64,000 nt of DNA from Proteus sp. FME41 (GTDB lineage Bacteria; Pseudomonadota; Gammaproteobacteria; Enterobacterales; Enterobacteriaceae), in assembly GCF_014897315.1 (NCBI RefSeq), contig NZ_JABUYL010000010.1:104181-168180 (forward strand), in the 5' to 3' direction. The notes under the pieces are model-generated. The model worked only from the letters and a program-made list of their open reading frames with translations. It did no database searches and was not told the DNA's origin. Shown in pieces: positions 30,628 through 40,726 of the stretch (position 1 is its first letter; every line of letters starts with the position of its first letter). Both the position numbers and the translations under genes were made by a program.

Positions 30628-31839
30628 CTATTTTTTATATTTACTCATCACTAATGAAGCATTTGTACCACCAAAACCAAAACTGTTTGACATAACAGTG
30701 TTCAATGTTTGTTCTGTTGGTTGGGTAATAATATTCATACCCGCTGCTTTATCATCTAATTCTTCAATATTAATACTTGGTGCGATAAAACTATGTTCTA
30801 GCATTAGTAAGCTATAAATGGCTTCGTGCACACCTGCAGCGCCTAATGAGTGTCCTGTCATCGCTTTTGTTGCTGAAATAGCAGGTGTATGCGTACCAAA
30901 TACTTCTGCGATGGCTTCAAGTTCTTTTAAGTCACCTACTGGTGTTGAAGTCCCGTGTGTATTGATGTAGTCAACTTTCTCAACATCTTGCATTGCCATT
31001 TGCATACAACGTACAGCACCTTCGCCTGATGGAGCAACCATATCAGCACCATCAGAAGTTGCACCATAACCAACAACTTCAGCATAGATATGTGCACCAC
31101 GTGCTAATGCGTGCTCTAATTCTTCAACAACCACAATACCGCCACCCCCTGCGATAACAAAACCATCACGGTTTTTATCGTAAGTACGTGAGGCTTTAGC
31201 TGGCGTTTCGTTGTATTTTGTTGAAAGTGCACCCATTGCGTCAAATTCGCAGGTCATCTCCCAACTTAACTCTTCACCACCACCTGCAAACACAACATCT
31301 TGTTTGCCTAATTGGATAAGTTCAACTGCGTGACCAATACAGTGTGCTGATGTTGAACATGCAGAACTGATTGAGTAGTTAACACCTTTAATTTTAAACG
31401 GTGTTGCTAAACACGCTGAAACACCTGATGCCATTGCACGAGTAACCATATAAGGACCTACGCCACGTAGACCTTTTGCTCTCATACCATCAGAACCTTG
31501 AACTTGGTTACGTGGAGAACCACCACCAGACCCTACCACTAAACCAGAACGAATATTAGAAACTTGGTCTTCACTCAGACCTGAATCTGCTATCGCTTCT
31601 TGCATAGATAAATAGGCATAAACCGATGCGTCGCTCATAAAACGGCGGATTTTACGGTCAATAAGACCTTCAGTATCAAGCTTAACGTTGCCCCAAATGT
31701 GGCTACGAAGCCCCATCTCTTTAAATTCTTCTGAGAAAGTTATCCCGGAACGGCCTTCCTTTAAAGAATCCAGCACTTCTTTCTGGTTATTACCAATGCT
31801 CGAAACAATACCCAGACCCGTGATCACTGCGCGCTTCAT
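30628..31839 (-). CDS. fabB: 3-oxoacyl-ACP synthase I FabB
   Basis: Condensing enzyme of fatty-acid elongation, essential for unsaturated fatty acids. Active site: Cys161 in [17 protein letters not shown], His in [11 protein letters not shown] and His in [12 protein letters not shown]. The 403 residues match E. coli (406). Its promoter region holds a perfect FabR palindrome and an adjacent FadR-like site, so regulation by both is likely conserved. Confidence 0.97.
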   Translation of the reverse strand: MKRAVITGLGIVSSIGNNQKEVLDSLKEGRSGITFSEEFKEMGLRSHIWGNVKLDTEGLIDRKIRRFMSDASVYAYLSMQEAIADSGLSEDQVSNIRSGLVVGSGGGSPRNQVQGSDGMRAKGLRGVGPYMVTRAMASGVSACLATPFKIKGVNYSISSACSTSAHCIGHAVELIQLGKQDVVFAGGGEELSWEMTCEFDAMGALSTKYNETPAKASRTYDKNRDGFVIAGGGGIVVVEELEHALARGAHIYAEVVGYGATSDGADMVAPSGEGAVRCMQMAMQDVEKVDYINTHGTSTPVGDLKELEAIAEVFGTHTPAISATKAMTGHSLGAAGVHEAIYSLLMLEHSFIAPSINIEELDDKAAGMNIITQPTEQTLNTVMSNSFGFGGTNASLVMSKYKK

Positions 31840-31892
31840 TCATACCTCTTTACAATAATAGTTGTAGCTGCGGGATTTCTGAGTAGCACTCT

Positions 31893-31910
31893 AGCGTACA
31901 GTTGTACGCT
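31893..31910. promoter_or_regulatory. FabR operator of fabB
   Basis: AGCGTACAGTTGTACGCT has perfect eight-base arms and matches the E. coli FabR site AGCGTACANNTGTACGCT. It lies 54-71 bases before the fabB start. FabR senses the unsaturated/saturated acyl balance and represses fabB. Confidence 0.9.
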
Positions 31911-31927
31911 GAACAAGTCCGATCAGG
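31911..31927 (-). promoter_or_regulatory. FadR-like site of fabB
   Basis: The minus strand reads CCTGATCGGACTTGTTC immediately upstream of the FabR site, with a TGxTCxGAC core resembling the FadR activator site of E. coli fabB. The match is imperfect. Confidence 0.55.
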
Positions 31928-32044
31928 AACTTTTTTACAAAAATGCAGATAAGCTGATAAAACACTTTCCCTTTAAAGGGTGGCACATCCCCTCTAACGG
32001 CGCTAAAATATTAAATAATTTTCCCGAGAAATACAGGCAGTTCC

Positions 32045-34096
32045 GTGAATAATAGCGTAATCAGCACTGCATCTTTAAGTTGGAATGAACTTGGTACCCC
32101 TATCTCAGAACAATTTGGCGATATTTACTTTTCAAACCAAGATGGTCTAGAAGAAACTCGACATGTGTTCTTGCATGGTAATCATTTTCCATTACGTTTT
32201 GGTACACATGTACGCTCTGAGTGTGTTATTGCAGAAACAGGGTTTGGTACTGGGCTTAATTTTTTAACGCTATGGCAAGCGTTCGAGCAATTTAGACACA
32301 CATCACCTAACGCACATTTAAAACGTCTCCATTATGTCAGTTTTGAAAAATTTCCCCTCACAAGAAACGACTTACAGTCAGCACATTCCCATTGGCCTGA
32401 ACTCGAAAAATATTCAAAAACACTGTGTTCTCAATGGCCATTGCCTATCGCGGGTTGTCATCGCATTATTCTTGCTGATGGAGCAATTACACTGGATTTA
32501 TGGTTTGGTGATATCAATACCTTGTTACCACAAACTCGCCAAGTACTGCACAATAAAGTGGATGCATGGTTTCTTGATGGCTTTGCCCCCTCTAAAAACC
32601 CACAAATGTGGAGTGAAACACTCTTTCAATCGATGGCGGATTCAATGAGAGAAAATGGCACTTTTGCGACATTTACCGTGGCGGGCGCTGTAAAGAGAGG
32701 CTTGCAAAGTGCAGGGTTTGAAGTAAAAAAAGTCAAAGGATTTGGTCAAAAGAGAGAGATGCTAATAGGAACATTTCCTCATTCCCCATCATCAGCATTT
32801 CTCCCTTATTATGCAAGACCTTGTGCAACACAAGCACAAAATATCGCTATTATAGGTGGCGGTATTGCCAGCACTTTTACCGCACTTTCCTGTTTAAGAC
32901 GAGGCGCCAGCGTCACCTTATATTGCGAAGATAAACGGCCCGCAACAAATGCATCAGGTAATCGGCAAGGTGTGTTATATCCTTTGTTAAATGGTAAGTC
33001 AGACGAAATAGAGCAATTTTTTACAACCGCTTTCCTATTTGCTCGACGTACTTATGACAATCTAAGCCAAGCTGGTATTACTTTCTCTCATCAGTGGTCT
33101 GGTGTTGCTCAGCTTATTTATAACGACAGAGTACGTAAAAAAGCAGAACGTATCATCCAACACTCTGTGCCTTTTAGCGAAATGGCTCATTATCTTTCTC
33201 AAGATGAGATAAATACTCTTTGTGGATTAGACGTTAACTATGAAGGGCTTTTTTATCCGCAAGCGGGCTGGCTCTCTCCCACTGAATTAACCACTCGAGC
33301 ACTAAAACATGCTCAACAATTGGGTTTAATACTACGATTTAACCATCAAGTTACTCAAATAAAAGCGCAAGACACATTTTGGAATTTAGATATTGTGCAT
33401 CATAATGAGCAGCAGACTAGACAGTTTCAATCTCAACATGATTGTGTGATTTTAGCGAATGGCCATCGTATTACCGATTTTACTCAAAGTGCTAAGTTAC
33501 CTATTAGTGCAGTCAGAGGCCAAGTTAGCCATATTCCAACAACAAAGACACTAGCAAAATTAAAAACGGTACTTTGTTATGATGGCTATTTTACGCCTGT
33601 TGATAATCAAGATAATTTACATTGTGTTGGCGCGAGTTTTCGCAGAGATAGGCTAGATTTAACCGTTTCAACACAAGAGCAAGAAGATAATCAATATCAC
33701 CTGACACATTGTTTAGCCAAAGCGCCTTGGTGCCTGGATGTTGATTTTAGCCAAAATAATGCACGAGTTGGTATTCGTTGCACGATACGTGATCATCTAC
33801 CATTATTAGGTGAAGTCCCTGATTTTGAAAATTTACGGGTAGCCTATACACATTTGGATAGATTTAAACGTAGAAGGCAGATCCCTGCTTTGGCACCAGC
33901 TTATCATCAACTCTATATTATCAGTGCATTAGGCTCTCGTGGGTTATGCTCAGCACCGCTATCAGCCGAAATCCTTGCTAGTCAAATTTTTGATGAACCC
34001 TTTCCTGTTGAAGATAATGTGTTAAATGCCTTACATCCTAATCGTTTTTGGGTAAGGCCATTACTACGTGGAAAACCGATTGAAGTGGTTGCCTAA
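32045..34096 (+). CDS. mnmC: Bifunctional tRNA mnm5s2U biosynthesis protein MnmC
   Basis: Completes the mnm5(s2)U34 modification of tRNA. The N-terminal SAM-dependent methyltransferase domain (about 1-250) has the motif IAETGFGTGLNFLTLWQAF and VDAWFLDGFAPSKNP. The C-terminal FAD oxidoreductase domain (about 265-665) has IAIIGGGIASTFTALSCL and the C-terminal SALGSRGLCSAPLSAEIL. It starts with GTG at 32045, opposite fabB as in E. coli. At 683 residues it is slightly longer than in E. coli. Confidence 0.95.
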   Translation: MNNSVISTASLSWNELGTPISEQFGDIYFSNQDGLEETRHVFLHGNHFPLRFGTHVRSECVIAETGFGTGLNFLTLWQAFEQFRHTSPNAHLKRLHYVSFEKFPLTRNDLQSAHSHWPELEKYSKTLCSQWPLPIAGCHRIILADGAITLDLWFGDINTLLPQTRQVLHNKVDAWFLDGFAPSKNPQMWSETLFQSMADSMRENGTFATFTVAGAVKRGLQSAGFEVKKVKGFGQKREMLIGTFPHSPSSAFLPYYARPCATQAQNIAIIGGGIASTFTALSCLRRGASVTLYCEDKRPATNASGNRQGVLYPLLNGKSDEIEQFFTTAFLFARRTYDNLSQAGITFSHQWSGVAQLIYNDRVRKKAERIIQHSVPFSEMAHYLSQDEINTLCGLDVNYEGLFYPQAGWLSPTELTTRALKHAQQLGLILRFNHQVTQIKAQDTFWNLDIVHHNEQQTRQFQSQHDCVILANGHRITDFTQSAKLPISAVRGQVSHIPTTKTLAKLKTVLCYDGYFTPVDNQDNLHCVGASFRRDRLDLTVSTQEQEDNQYHLTHCLAKAPWCLDVDFSQNNARVGIRCTIRDHLPLLGEVPDFENLRVAYTHLDRFKRRRQIPALAPAYHQLYIISALGSRGLCSAPLSAEILASQIFDEPFPVEDNVLNALHPNRFWVRPLLRGKPIEVVA

Positions 34097-34137
34097 TTCT
34101 TTAGACTATCTCTTTTCATATTTAAAAAATAGATGTT

Positions 34138-34159
34138 AAGCAACCTAGATTGGTTGCTT
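34138..34159. terminator. Bidirectional terminator after mnmC
   Basis: AAGCAACC pairs with GGTTGCTT across CTAGAT, with T-rich flanks on both strands, between convergent genes. Confidence 0.7.
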
Positions 34160-34176
34160 TATTTAGATATAAATCA

Positions 34177-34731
34177 TCAAACCTCACACTTCATTGCACA
34201 ACGCGTCTCTTTCACAAATCCCCCTCTTTCCACTTCATCGTTTAAGATTTCTTGCAAAGAATGAGAAATTTCGTTTTCTGGTAAAATAGAAAAGCCTAAA
34301 CGCTGATAATACGGTGCATTCCAAGGAACATGGCGAAAAGTGGTTAATGTGACAGTGCTAAATTGATGTGCTTTTGCTTCATCTTTAACTTTTTGAATAA
34401 GTAACTTGCCAATTCCTCTATTTTGCCAATCTTGACTCACTGAGAGTTCATGAATAAATAAGCTTTCCGGTAAAGGTGTCGTCATGATAAAACCCACTGG
34501 TTCGTTATCACTATTAACCGCTACCCAATGCCCTTGTTGGTTAATAAACTCTAAATGTTTTTCAACACTTTGTACGCCGCTTTCACTTATCCAACTTAAA
34601 TCATCTAAAGTGCTAAAAAGTTGCCCCGCAGATTGCTCAATCGCAGGTAATTTAATGGCATCATTAATTTGTGTTTGGCGAAGCGTAATCTCGTTGTTTT
34701 TTATTTTTTTTTGCATGGTTGTCATATCCAT
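34177..34731 (-). CDS. GNAT-family N-acetyltransferase
   Basis: A 184-residue acetyltransferase of the GNAT fold, substrate unknown. The acetyl-CoA motif is QDWQNRGIGKLLIQKVKDEA (Q/RxxGxG/A), preceded by the beta-strand FIHELSVS and followed by APYYQRLGFSIL. It lies between mnmC and a lipoprotein gene, in an interval that is closed in E. coli (mnmC-yfcL), so it is accessory. It has its own start with a weak ribosome site. Confidence 0.82.
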   Translation of the reverse strand: MDMTTMQKKIKNNEITLRQTQINDAIKLPAIEQSAGQLFSTLDDLSWISESGVQSVEKHLEFINQQGHWVAVNSDNEPVGFIMTTPLPESLFIHELSVSQDWQNRGIGKLLIQKVKDEAKAHQFSTVTLTTFRHVPWNAPYYQRLGFSILPENEISHSLQEILNDEVERGGFVKETRCAMKCEV

Positions 34732-34775
34732 TTCCAGCTCAGTATTTTGATTTTTTAATAGTTAAGCTTATTAAA

Positions 34776-34796
34776 AAGCCACCCTATTGGATGGCT
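34776..34796 (-). terminator. Terminator of the lipoprotein gene
   Basis: Minus strand AGCCATCC / GGGTGGCT with an AATA loop and TTTTAAT after it. Confidence 0.75.
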
Positions 34797-34829
34797 TACA
34801 TTAAACTAATACCTTCTTTTTCCGCTATT

Positions 34830-35726
34830 TTAATCTTTTGGTAAAATACCATAAGATTGAAACTGGCCACTCGCCTCAATAAAGTGTGTGTAATATTTAT
34901 TATCTTCTACTGAATCTTTCACCGCCCTATTAGCATACGCATTAGAAACAGCCAGTGTCGCCTTATAAAGTTTATCTTTTAATGTGTTATGAATTTTGGG
35001 ATCGTCACTTTCTTTAATTTGATTTAACAACGAAACAAGTTCTTCAGCTTCAGCTTGAATATCAGGATCAGTAAATTCAGCAGTAGGTAACCTGTAATTT
35101 AAATCAAGATTGACAGAATCATTGTATTCATCTTCTTGAGTAAATGGGTTTAAATCTTTACTGTACTCTGTTGAAATGTATTTAATAAATTCGGGTTTAT
35201 CGAAACATTTATTTTTTATTCCACCATCATTATTTTTATTACGAGTACGAATTTCAGTCGGAAATGGCTCACCTAAGGTATAAGTACACTGAAAGGCATT
35301 ACCATCAATAAATGTGGCATTAGTGCTGCGCACAGGAAGCTCAAATTCGTAACCATTAATAATAAGAGGGTAATCAACCGTTTTAAATTGATCTGTTTTT
35401 CCTTTCGCGGCATAAACCTCAGAAAGGGTGTAATACATAAAATTATCAGGGTTTAATATGCCGCCGTTATTATTTTCATAGACCATAAACGAGGCGCTAT
35501 TACCCGCACTATCTTTTAAATTATGCCCACCTGGCGACAGCATTATATAGCCATTTTTACCCGGTTCGACTTGGTATTCTTTATCATCGACACTAAAGCT
35601 AATCATTTTCTCGCTTGGATTACTGTAATAAAATTTATTTTTTTTATTATCTAAATCAAATTGATCACAAGCGGATAAAAATAAAACAGCACTAGAAAGT
35701 AGGCCTATTTTAAAGAAATTTTTCAT
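34830..35726 (-). CDS. Putative inner-membrane lipoprotein, function unknown
   Basis: A 298-residue protein with a signal peptide and lipobox LLSSAVLFLSAC (Cys20). The residue after the cysteine is Asp (CDQ), the Lol-avoidance signal that keeps lipoproteins in the inner membrane. I do not recognise the mature part. It has a hydrophilic N-terminal beta-rich region (about 30-170) with two cysteines (in AFQCTYTLG and KNKCFDKP) that could bond, and a helical C-terminus (about 215-275). It is accessory relative to E. coli. Confidence 0.75.
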   Translation of the reverse strand: MKNFFKIGLLSSAVLFLSACDQFDLDNKKNKFYYSNPSEKMISFSVDDKEYQVEPGKNGYIMLSPGGHNLKDSAGNSASFMVYENNNGGILNPDNFMYYTLSEVYAAKGKTDQFKTVDYPLIINGYEFELPVRSTNATFIDGNAFQCTYTLGEPFPTEIRTRNKNNDGGIKNKCFDKPEFIKYISTEYSKDLNPFTQEDEYNDSVNLDLNYRLPTAEFTDPDIQAEAEELVSLLNQIKESDDPKIHNTLKDKLYKATLAVSNAYANRAVKDSVEDNKYYTHFIEASGQFQSYGILPKD

Positions 35727-36008
35727 CGTATCGTTATCCTTATCATAAATATTCTATGCAAATCATTTGCATCCCGAGAAACATTCCTAAAAACATTTAA
35801 AAGTAATTTTGCAGAAATGGCAAGGTGTTACAAAAGATAGCACTATTATGCTTAATCAATGAGAGATACATCGACTTTGAAAAATCAAATACAAACAATT
35901 GATAAATAGTAAGGATCAATTTTTGTCTAAAAATACAGCCTTTTCAACCGTAAATGTCTTAAATATGACTTAGGTATCGTTATTTTAATAAGACTTTAAG
36001 AAAGAAAA
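35727..36008. other. Intergenic stretch, nothing recognised
   Basis: About 280 bases between the lipoprotein promoter and the yfcL terminator, AT-rich, without frame or clear structure. The lipoprotein promoter should be here. Confidence 0.4.
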
Positions 36009-36032
36009 AACAACCGATTTATACCGGTTGTT
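36009..36032 (-). terminator. Terminator of yfcL-epmC-yfcA
   Basis: Minus strand AACAACCG / CGGTTGTT with loop GTATAAAT-like and TTTTTTCTTT following, 22 bases past the yfcL stop. Confidence 0.85.
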
Positions 36033-36053
36033 CTCTTTGGTAGATACATTAAA

Positions 36054-36326
36054 TTAGTTAATTGAGTTAACTAAATCATGCCATGTGGATAAAACTAAGG
36101 CTTGATCAGGTGGAGAGAGCTCACCTGCTTTTATTGCCTTTTGAATGCTCTCTTCTACACGCAATCTCAGCGCTTCTAACTGCGTATTATTTTCTTGCTC
36201 AAGTTCAGCAATCGCCAATGTAATATGACCTTGTAAATATCCACCCGCAAATAATTCATCGTCAGTGGCATGTTCAACACGGCTATCAATTCTATCTAAT
36301 AAGTACGTTTCATACTCAGAAAGCAT
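36054..36326 (-). CDS. yfcL: YfcL family protein
   Basis: A 90-residue conserved enterobacterial protein of unknown function. The sequence HATDDELFAGGYLQGHITLA and AGELSPPDQALVLSTWHDL matches E. coli YfcL closely. It is helical and soluble. It lies downstream of epmC, as in E. coli, separated by 154 bases with a hairpin (GCGATAG/CTATCGC at 36459-36475). Confidence 0.88.
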   Translation of the reverse strand: MLSEYETYLLDRIDSRVEHATDDELFAGGYLQGHITLAIAELEQENNTQLEALRLRVEESIQKAIKAGELSPPDQALVLSTWHDLVNSIN

Positions 36327-36480
36327 TATTTATCCTCAATATATAATGTTGCTATATTTTTTTATTCGTATTGATTAATTGATGCGTCAATACGAGTGGT
36401 ATAGCAACCTTATTACTTCAGACTCCACCCTATCGGGTAAAACCTTCATGGCGGATAGGCGATAGCTACTATCGCAATCC

Positions 36481-37035
36481 TTAATTAACTAAAGGATTTT
36501 CCTGATAAGGAAACATCTCTTCTGTTAGCGCAGGCGTATTGTAAAACAAATGTAACGCATTAATAAATAGCTGAGCGCGAGGAGGGGTATTTTTATCACG
36601 CAAATAAGCTAAAACTTGCTCTCTGACTTTGTTTCTAAACTCATAGCGATCGGGTTCAAAACTCCCTTCTAAATTATCGCAACTAACATTAAAAGGATAT
36701 CCAGCTGCTTGGCAAAATAACCAATCTAGCGCCTGAGGTTTAATTTCAACGACTTCAAACTGCCCTTGTATTGCCTCATCTCGTCCATCAGGGCAATACC
36801 AGTAACCATAATCAACTTGTTGACGGCGCGCTTCTCCTGCAATACACCAATGCGAGATTTCATGTAATGCACTTGCATAAAAACCATGCGCAAAGATAAT
36901 TTGGTGATAAGGAGTCGCTTCATTTGCAGGTAAATAAATCGGTTCATCATCCCCTTTTACTAAACGGGTTTGAAAGCGCTCGCTAAAACATTGATTAAAG
37001 ATATCAATTAACTGTTGATAATGATGTGCTGACAT
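36481..37035 (-). CDS. epmC: Elongation factor P hydroxylase EpmC
   Basis: Hydroxylates the beta-lysyl-lysine of elongation factor P. The sequence is strongly conserved with E. coli YfcM/EpmC: LPANEATPYHQIIFAHGFYA, ALHEISHWCIAGEARR with the putative metal-binding HExxHW, DYGYWYCPDGRDE and GYPFNVSCDNLEG. The 184 residues fit. It is 17 bases downstream of yfcA and is probably co-transcribed with it. Confidence 0.95.
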   Translation of the reverse strand: MSAHHYQQLIDIFNQCFSERFQTRLVKGDDEPIYLPANEATPYHQIIFAHGFYASALHEISHWCIAGEARRQQVDYGYWYCPDGRDEAIQGQFEVVEIKPQALDWLFCQAAGYPFNVSCDNLEGSFEPDRYEFRNKVREQVLAYLRDKNTPPRAQLFINALHLFYNTPALTEEMFPYQENPLVN

Positions 37036-37052
37036 TTAAAAATCACTTATTC

Positions 37053-37853
37053 CTAATTAAAAAGTGCAGAGAACCAATGTGCAATAGTATCGCCATGATT
37101 GTCATGAATGAGTTTGATGCTCATCAAAAAGGAGATAATGACTAGCATGGGTCTTATTAATTTTTGCCCTTTTGTTAATACTAAGCCTGCTCCTAAGCGA
37201 GCACCAATAAATTGCCCGCATAGCATGACTAAACCAATAGTCCAAATAACCTGCCCACCAATAATAAAAAATAGTAAAGAACCAAAGTTAGAAGTGAAAT
37301 TAAGTAATTTAGCATGGGCTGTGGCTTTAGAGAGATTATACCCAAGCAACATAACGTAACCTAAAGCAAAAAAAGACCCAGCACCTGGCCCAAAAACACC
37401 ATCATAAAACCCCACCCCCCCGCCTAACATTGCCCCAAATGCATAAAAACCAAGGCGCTGTTTACTGTCTTGTGCACCCAGTGAAGGCGTAAGTAAAAAA
37501 TAGAGACCGATAGCAATCGTAAGGAGAGGGAGAGCTTGCTTAAGGACTTCCGGATTGATAAATTGCACCAACAAGGCACCCGAAACCGCACCAATAAAAG
37601 TCATTAAGATTGCAAATCGTTGTGATTTTAAGTCAATGACTCTTCGTCGAATAAAATAGAGTGTTGCTGAAAAAGACCCTCCAACAGATTGTAATTTATT
37701 CGTTGCTAATGCTTGTACGGGAGGAATACCCGCTGATAGTAAAGCAGGTATAGTAATTAATCCCCCACCCCCAGCAATTGAATCAATGAAACCGGCGATA
37801 ACTGCCACGAAAAAGAGAAGAAGGTAGATGCCATCTGAAAATAGCCAATCCAT
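37053..37853 (-). CDS. yfcA: TauE/SafE-family permease YfcA
   Basis: A probable sulfite/sulfonate-type exporter or other anion permease of the inner membrane. Two four-span repeats: FFVAVIAGFIDSIAGGGGLI with IPPVQALATNKLQS, and AMLGGGVGFYDGVFGPGAGS with KATAHAKLLNFTSN. The 266 residues match E. coli. In E. coli mepA separates yfcA and aroC; it is absent here. A long inverted repeat lies just upstream. Confidence 0.9.
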   Translation of the reverse strand: MDWLFSDGIYLLLFFVAVIAGFIDSIAGGGGLITIPALLSAGIPPVQALATNKLQSVGGSFSATLYFIRRRVIDLKSQRFAILMTFIGAVSGALLVQFINPEVLKQALPLLTIAIGLYFLLTPSLGAQDSKQRLGFYAFGAMLGGGVGFYDGVFGPGAGSFFALGYVMLLGYNLSKATAHAKLLNFTSNFGSLLFFIIGGQVIWTIGLVMLCGQFIGARLGAGLVLTKGQKLIRPMLVIISFLMSIKLIHDNHGDTIAHWFSALFN

Positions 37854-37883
37854 TTATCTGTCCGAATTATCAGAAATGAAGGG

Positions 37884-37938
37884 CGTGTTGCTGTTTCTAT
37901 TTCATTTATTTGTTATTGAAGAGAATAACAGCAACACG
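37884..37938. repeat. 12-bp perfect inverted repeat upstream of yfcA
   Basis: Arms CGTGTTGCTGTT (37884-37895) and AACAGCAACACG (37927-37938) flank 31 AT-rich bases. It lies 31 bases before the yfcA start and could be an operator pair or a hairpin in an RNA. Confidence 0.6.
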
Positions 37939-38028
37939 GTCTGAGCATAATAAAATTAGGCGCTCACACCTTTAACGCTAACCTCAAACTTACTACAACT
38001 TTTCAATCACGTTATTGATATAGCATGA

Positions 38029-39114
38029 CTACCATTGCATTAAAGGAGGTATAACATCGCCACATTGACCACGCTGACGTAATGCATGATCAAGCAGTAC
38101 AATCGCCATCATCGCTTCTGCAATAGGAATAGCACGGATCCCAACGCAAGGATCATGACGACCTTTAGTTATCATATCGACTTCTTCGCCTTCACGATTA
38201 ATCGTTTTACCTGCGATGGTAATACTAGACGTTGGTTTTAATGCAATATGCGCAACAATAGGTTGACCACTGCTAATTCCGCCTAAAATGCCTCCTGCAT
38301 GATTGCTGGTAAAACCATTTTTAGTTATTTCATCACGGTTCTCAGTGCCTTTTAAGGTGACAACACCAAAACCATCACCAATCTCGATACCCTTAACGGC
38401 ATTGATACTCATTAATGCATGTGCTAGATCAGCATCTAATCGGTCAAAAACAGGCTCACCAAATCCAGCAGGTACGCCCTGCGCAACAACAGTGACTTTT
38501 GCACCAATTGAATTACCTTCTTTTTTAAGTGCGCGCATATATTCATCAAGCGCCTCTAAACGAGAGGGATCAGGGCAAAAGAACGGATTGGTTTCAACAA
38601 TAGACCAATCAACAAGATCACACGTAATTGGCCCAAGTTGAGAGAGGTAACCTTTCACTTCAATACCCATTTTCTCTTTTAGGTATTTTTTTGCAATTGC
38701 CCCAGCCGCAACACGCATTGCGGTTTCGCGAGCAGAAGAACGTCCACCGCCACGGTAATCACGTAAACCATATTTTTGTTCATATGTGTAGTCCGCATGG
38801 CCTGGACGAAAGACATCTTTGATTTCACTGTAGTCTTGAGAACGTTGATCCGTATTTTCAATCAATAAACCAATGCTCGTCCCCGTTGTCACACCATTAA
38901 ACACACCTGATAAAATACGAACTTGATCTGGTTCACGGCGTTGAGTGGTATAACGCGAAGTACCTGGTTTGCGTCTATCTAAATCTATTTGTAAATCGGC
39001 TTCCGTTAAAGGTAATCCAGGAGGTACACCATCAACAATGCAACCTAATGCAACACCATGAGACTCACCGAAAGTTGTCACCCTGAATAATTGCCCGATA
39101 CTGTTTCCTGCCAT
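38029..39114 (-). CDS. aroC: Chorismate synthase AroC
   Basis: Last step of the shikimate pathway, EPSP to chorismate, with reduced FMN. Signatures are [19 protein letters not shown] near the N-terminus, [20 protein letters not shown], and the C-terminal [20 protein letters not shown]. The 361 residues are exactly the E. coli length. It is 62 bases downstream of prmB on the same strand, as in E. coli. Confidence 0.97.
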   Translation of the reverse strand: MAGNSIGQLFRVTTFGESHGVALGCIVDGVPPGLPLTEADLQIDLDRRKPGTSRYTTQRREPDQVRILSGVFNGVTTGTSIGLLIENTDQRSQDYSEIKDVFRPGHADYTYEQKYGLRDYRGGGRSSARETAMRVAAGAIAKKYLKEKMGIEVKGYLSQLGPITCDLVDWSIVETNPFFCPDPSRLEALDEYMRALKKEGNSIGAKVTVVAQGVPAGFGEPVFDRLDADLAHALMSINAVKGIEIGDGFGVVTLKGTENRDEITKNGFTSNHAGGILGGISSGQPIVAHIALKPTSSITIAGKTINREGEEVDMITKGRHDPCVGIRAIPIAEAMMAIVLLDHALRQRGQCGDVIPPLMQW

Positions 39115-39176
39115 CCCTTTATTCCTATCTTATACTGTGTGATGTTATCAATATGTTATTTGCAATAAATAACAAT

Positions 39177-40130
39177 CTACCGTCTCATTGCTGTTGCATC
39201 AACGTTTATCAGTAGAAAACAATTTGAATACTCGACGAGTTGTTCACGAGTCAACATAAAAACACCAAGTCCCCCATTTTCAAACTCAAGCCATGTAAAT
39301 GGAACTGTTGGAAATTGTTCAATAAGATGAACCATGCTATTACCCACTTCACACACTAAAATACCTTTTTCACTCAGATATTCAGGCGCTTTTAGCAAAA
39401 TTTGTCTTGTAATATCAAGACCATCGATGCCAGAAGCTAATGCTAGCTCAGGTTCAACTTGGTATTCATCAGGTAAATCGCCCATATCTTCTACATCAAC
39501 ATACGGCGGATTTGTCACAATAATATCGTAAGGCGTTGGTACAATGGCGTTAAATAAATCCGATTGCATTGGATAAACACGATGTACTAAACCATGATTT
39601 TCAATGTTAAACTCAGCCACTTCCAGCGCATCTTCAGAAATATCAACTGCATCTACTTCTGCTTCTTCAAATTCATGTGCACATGCAATAGCAATACAGC
39701 CACTTCCTGTGCATAAATCAAGAATACGAGTCGGCTCTTGTTGAATTAAGCCATCAAAATGGTTATTGATTAATTCTCCAATCGGAGAGCGAGGAATAAG
39801 AACACGTTCATCAACATAAAATTCGTGACCACAGAACCAAGCACTATGCGTTAAATAAGGAACAGGAATTTTTTGCTCAATTCGGCTCTCAATGAGTGTG
39901 ATAATTTCCATTTTTTCAGAAGTTGTTAACTTTGTTGATAACAGTGCATCTGGAATATCTAAAGGAAGTGCAATGGTAGGCAATACGAGTTGTAATGCTT
40001 CATCCCATGCGTTATCTGTACCATGACCGTAATAAATATCAGATGAATTAAACTGACTCATGGCCCAGCGTAGCATGTCTAGGATCGTGCTTAAATCAGC
40101 AACTGCTTCCTCTTTTAGTGTTATATCCAA
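39177..40130 (-). CDS. prmB: Ribosomal protein L3 glutamine methyltransferase PrmB
   Basis: Methylates a glutamine of ribosomal protein L3. The SAM motif is [20 protein letters not shown] and the substrate-binding motif NPPY is in [18 protein letters not shown]. It is 317 residues, a few more than the 310 of E. coli because of the divergent C-terminal tail. It starts the prmB-aroC group and diverges from smrB. Confidence 0.94.
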   Translation of the reverse strand: MDITLKEEAVADLSTILDMLRWAMSQFNSSDIYYGHGTDNAWDEALQLVLPTIALPLDIPDALLSTKLTTSEKMEIITLIESRIEQKIPVPYLTHSAWFCGHEFYVDERVLIPRSPIGELINNHFDGLIQQEPTRILDLCTGSGCIAIACAHEFEEAEVDAVDISEDALEVAEFNIENHGLVHRVYPMQSDLFNAIVPTPYDIIVTNPPYVDVEDMGDLPDEYQVEPELALASGIDGLDITRQILLKAPEYLSEKGILVCEVGNSMVHLIEQFPTVPFTWLEFENGGLGVFMLTREQLVEYSNCFLLINVDATAMRR

Positions 40131-40560
40131 AACGGTAGTCCTCTGAAGAAATAGAAAGTCTGTAGTTTGCCATGAAGATGCCGATAAATCAGCGGAAAAC
40201 CGTAAAAAAACATAACAGCGTTATTTGCCCCCTATAACCACACACTTATTATGGTTTTAAATATCAAGTATCCAACAAAAAGGGAAATATACGATCTATC
40301 CATGATTAAAGATCAGTGCTTTATACTTTTAATTTCACTTTTATTAGCAAATAAATGGAAATGAACCATACTCAAAGCATGAACGATTTAACTGAGTACC
40401 CCAATGCGCCTATAGAAGTTTTTCATTTAATATAGTCACTTGAGAGCAAAGGCATTATTGAAAGTGCTGTTTTAAATATTTTTTAACGTAACTTAATTGT
40501 AACTTGAAGGCATACAACACTATTTTTTTATTTTGATATTCCACAGATACTATAAGTAAC
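40131..40560. other. prmB-smrB intergenic region, first part
   Basis: The gap between divergent prmB and smrB is about 600 bases, longer than needed for promoters. No frame over 60 codons. A 24-codon frame exists at 40361-40435 (plus strand, MNHTQSMNDLTEYPNAP...), but its ribosome site is poor. Confidence 0.4.
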
Positions 40561-40632
40561 GCAACGAGTTAACTAACCTACATTTGCTAGCTATGTGACT
40601 ATTTCGGCAGGGTAAATTCCCTGCCTTTTTTT
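40561..40632 (+). ncRNA. Candidate small RNA ending at a strong terminator
   Basis: A perfect terminator, GGCAGGG / CCCTGCC (40606-40625) followed by seven T, lies about 95 bases before smrB on the plus strand with no gene upstream of it in that direction. Some transcript must end there. A TATAAG/TACTAT-like -10 at about 40548-40556 suggests a short RNA of about 70-80 bases. The -35 is poor, so the start is uncertain. Confidence 0.4.
40606..40632 (+). terminator. Strong terminator upstream of smrB
   Basis: Seven-base G/C-rich perfect stem with a TAAATT loop and a T7 run. It precedes smrB, so it must end a separate short RNA or attenuate a long smrB leader. Confidence 0.85.
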
Positions 40633-40726
40633 ACCCTCAATTTATCGCTTATACTTTTTTATCTCTGGTGCTATTTCATGTACTATTGCCTTATAAAAAC
40701 AGTAACACTATGACGAATCGTAAAAA

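Noticed and set aside
40361..40435. 24-codon frame before smrB
   Set aside because: GGA is only three bases before ATG, and the peptide shows no recognisable feature.
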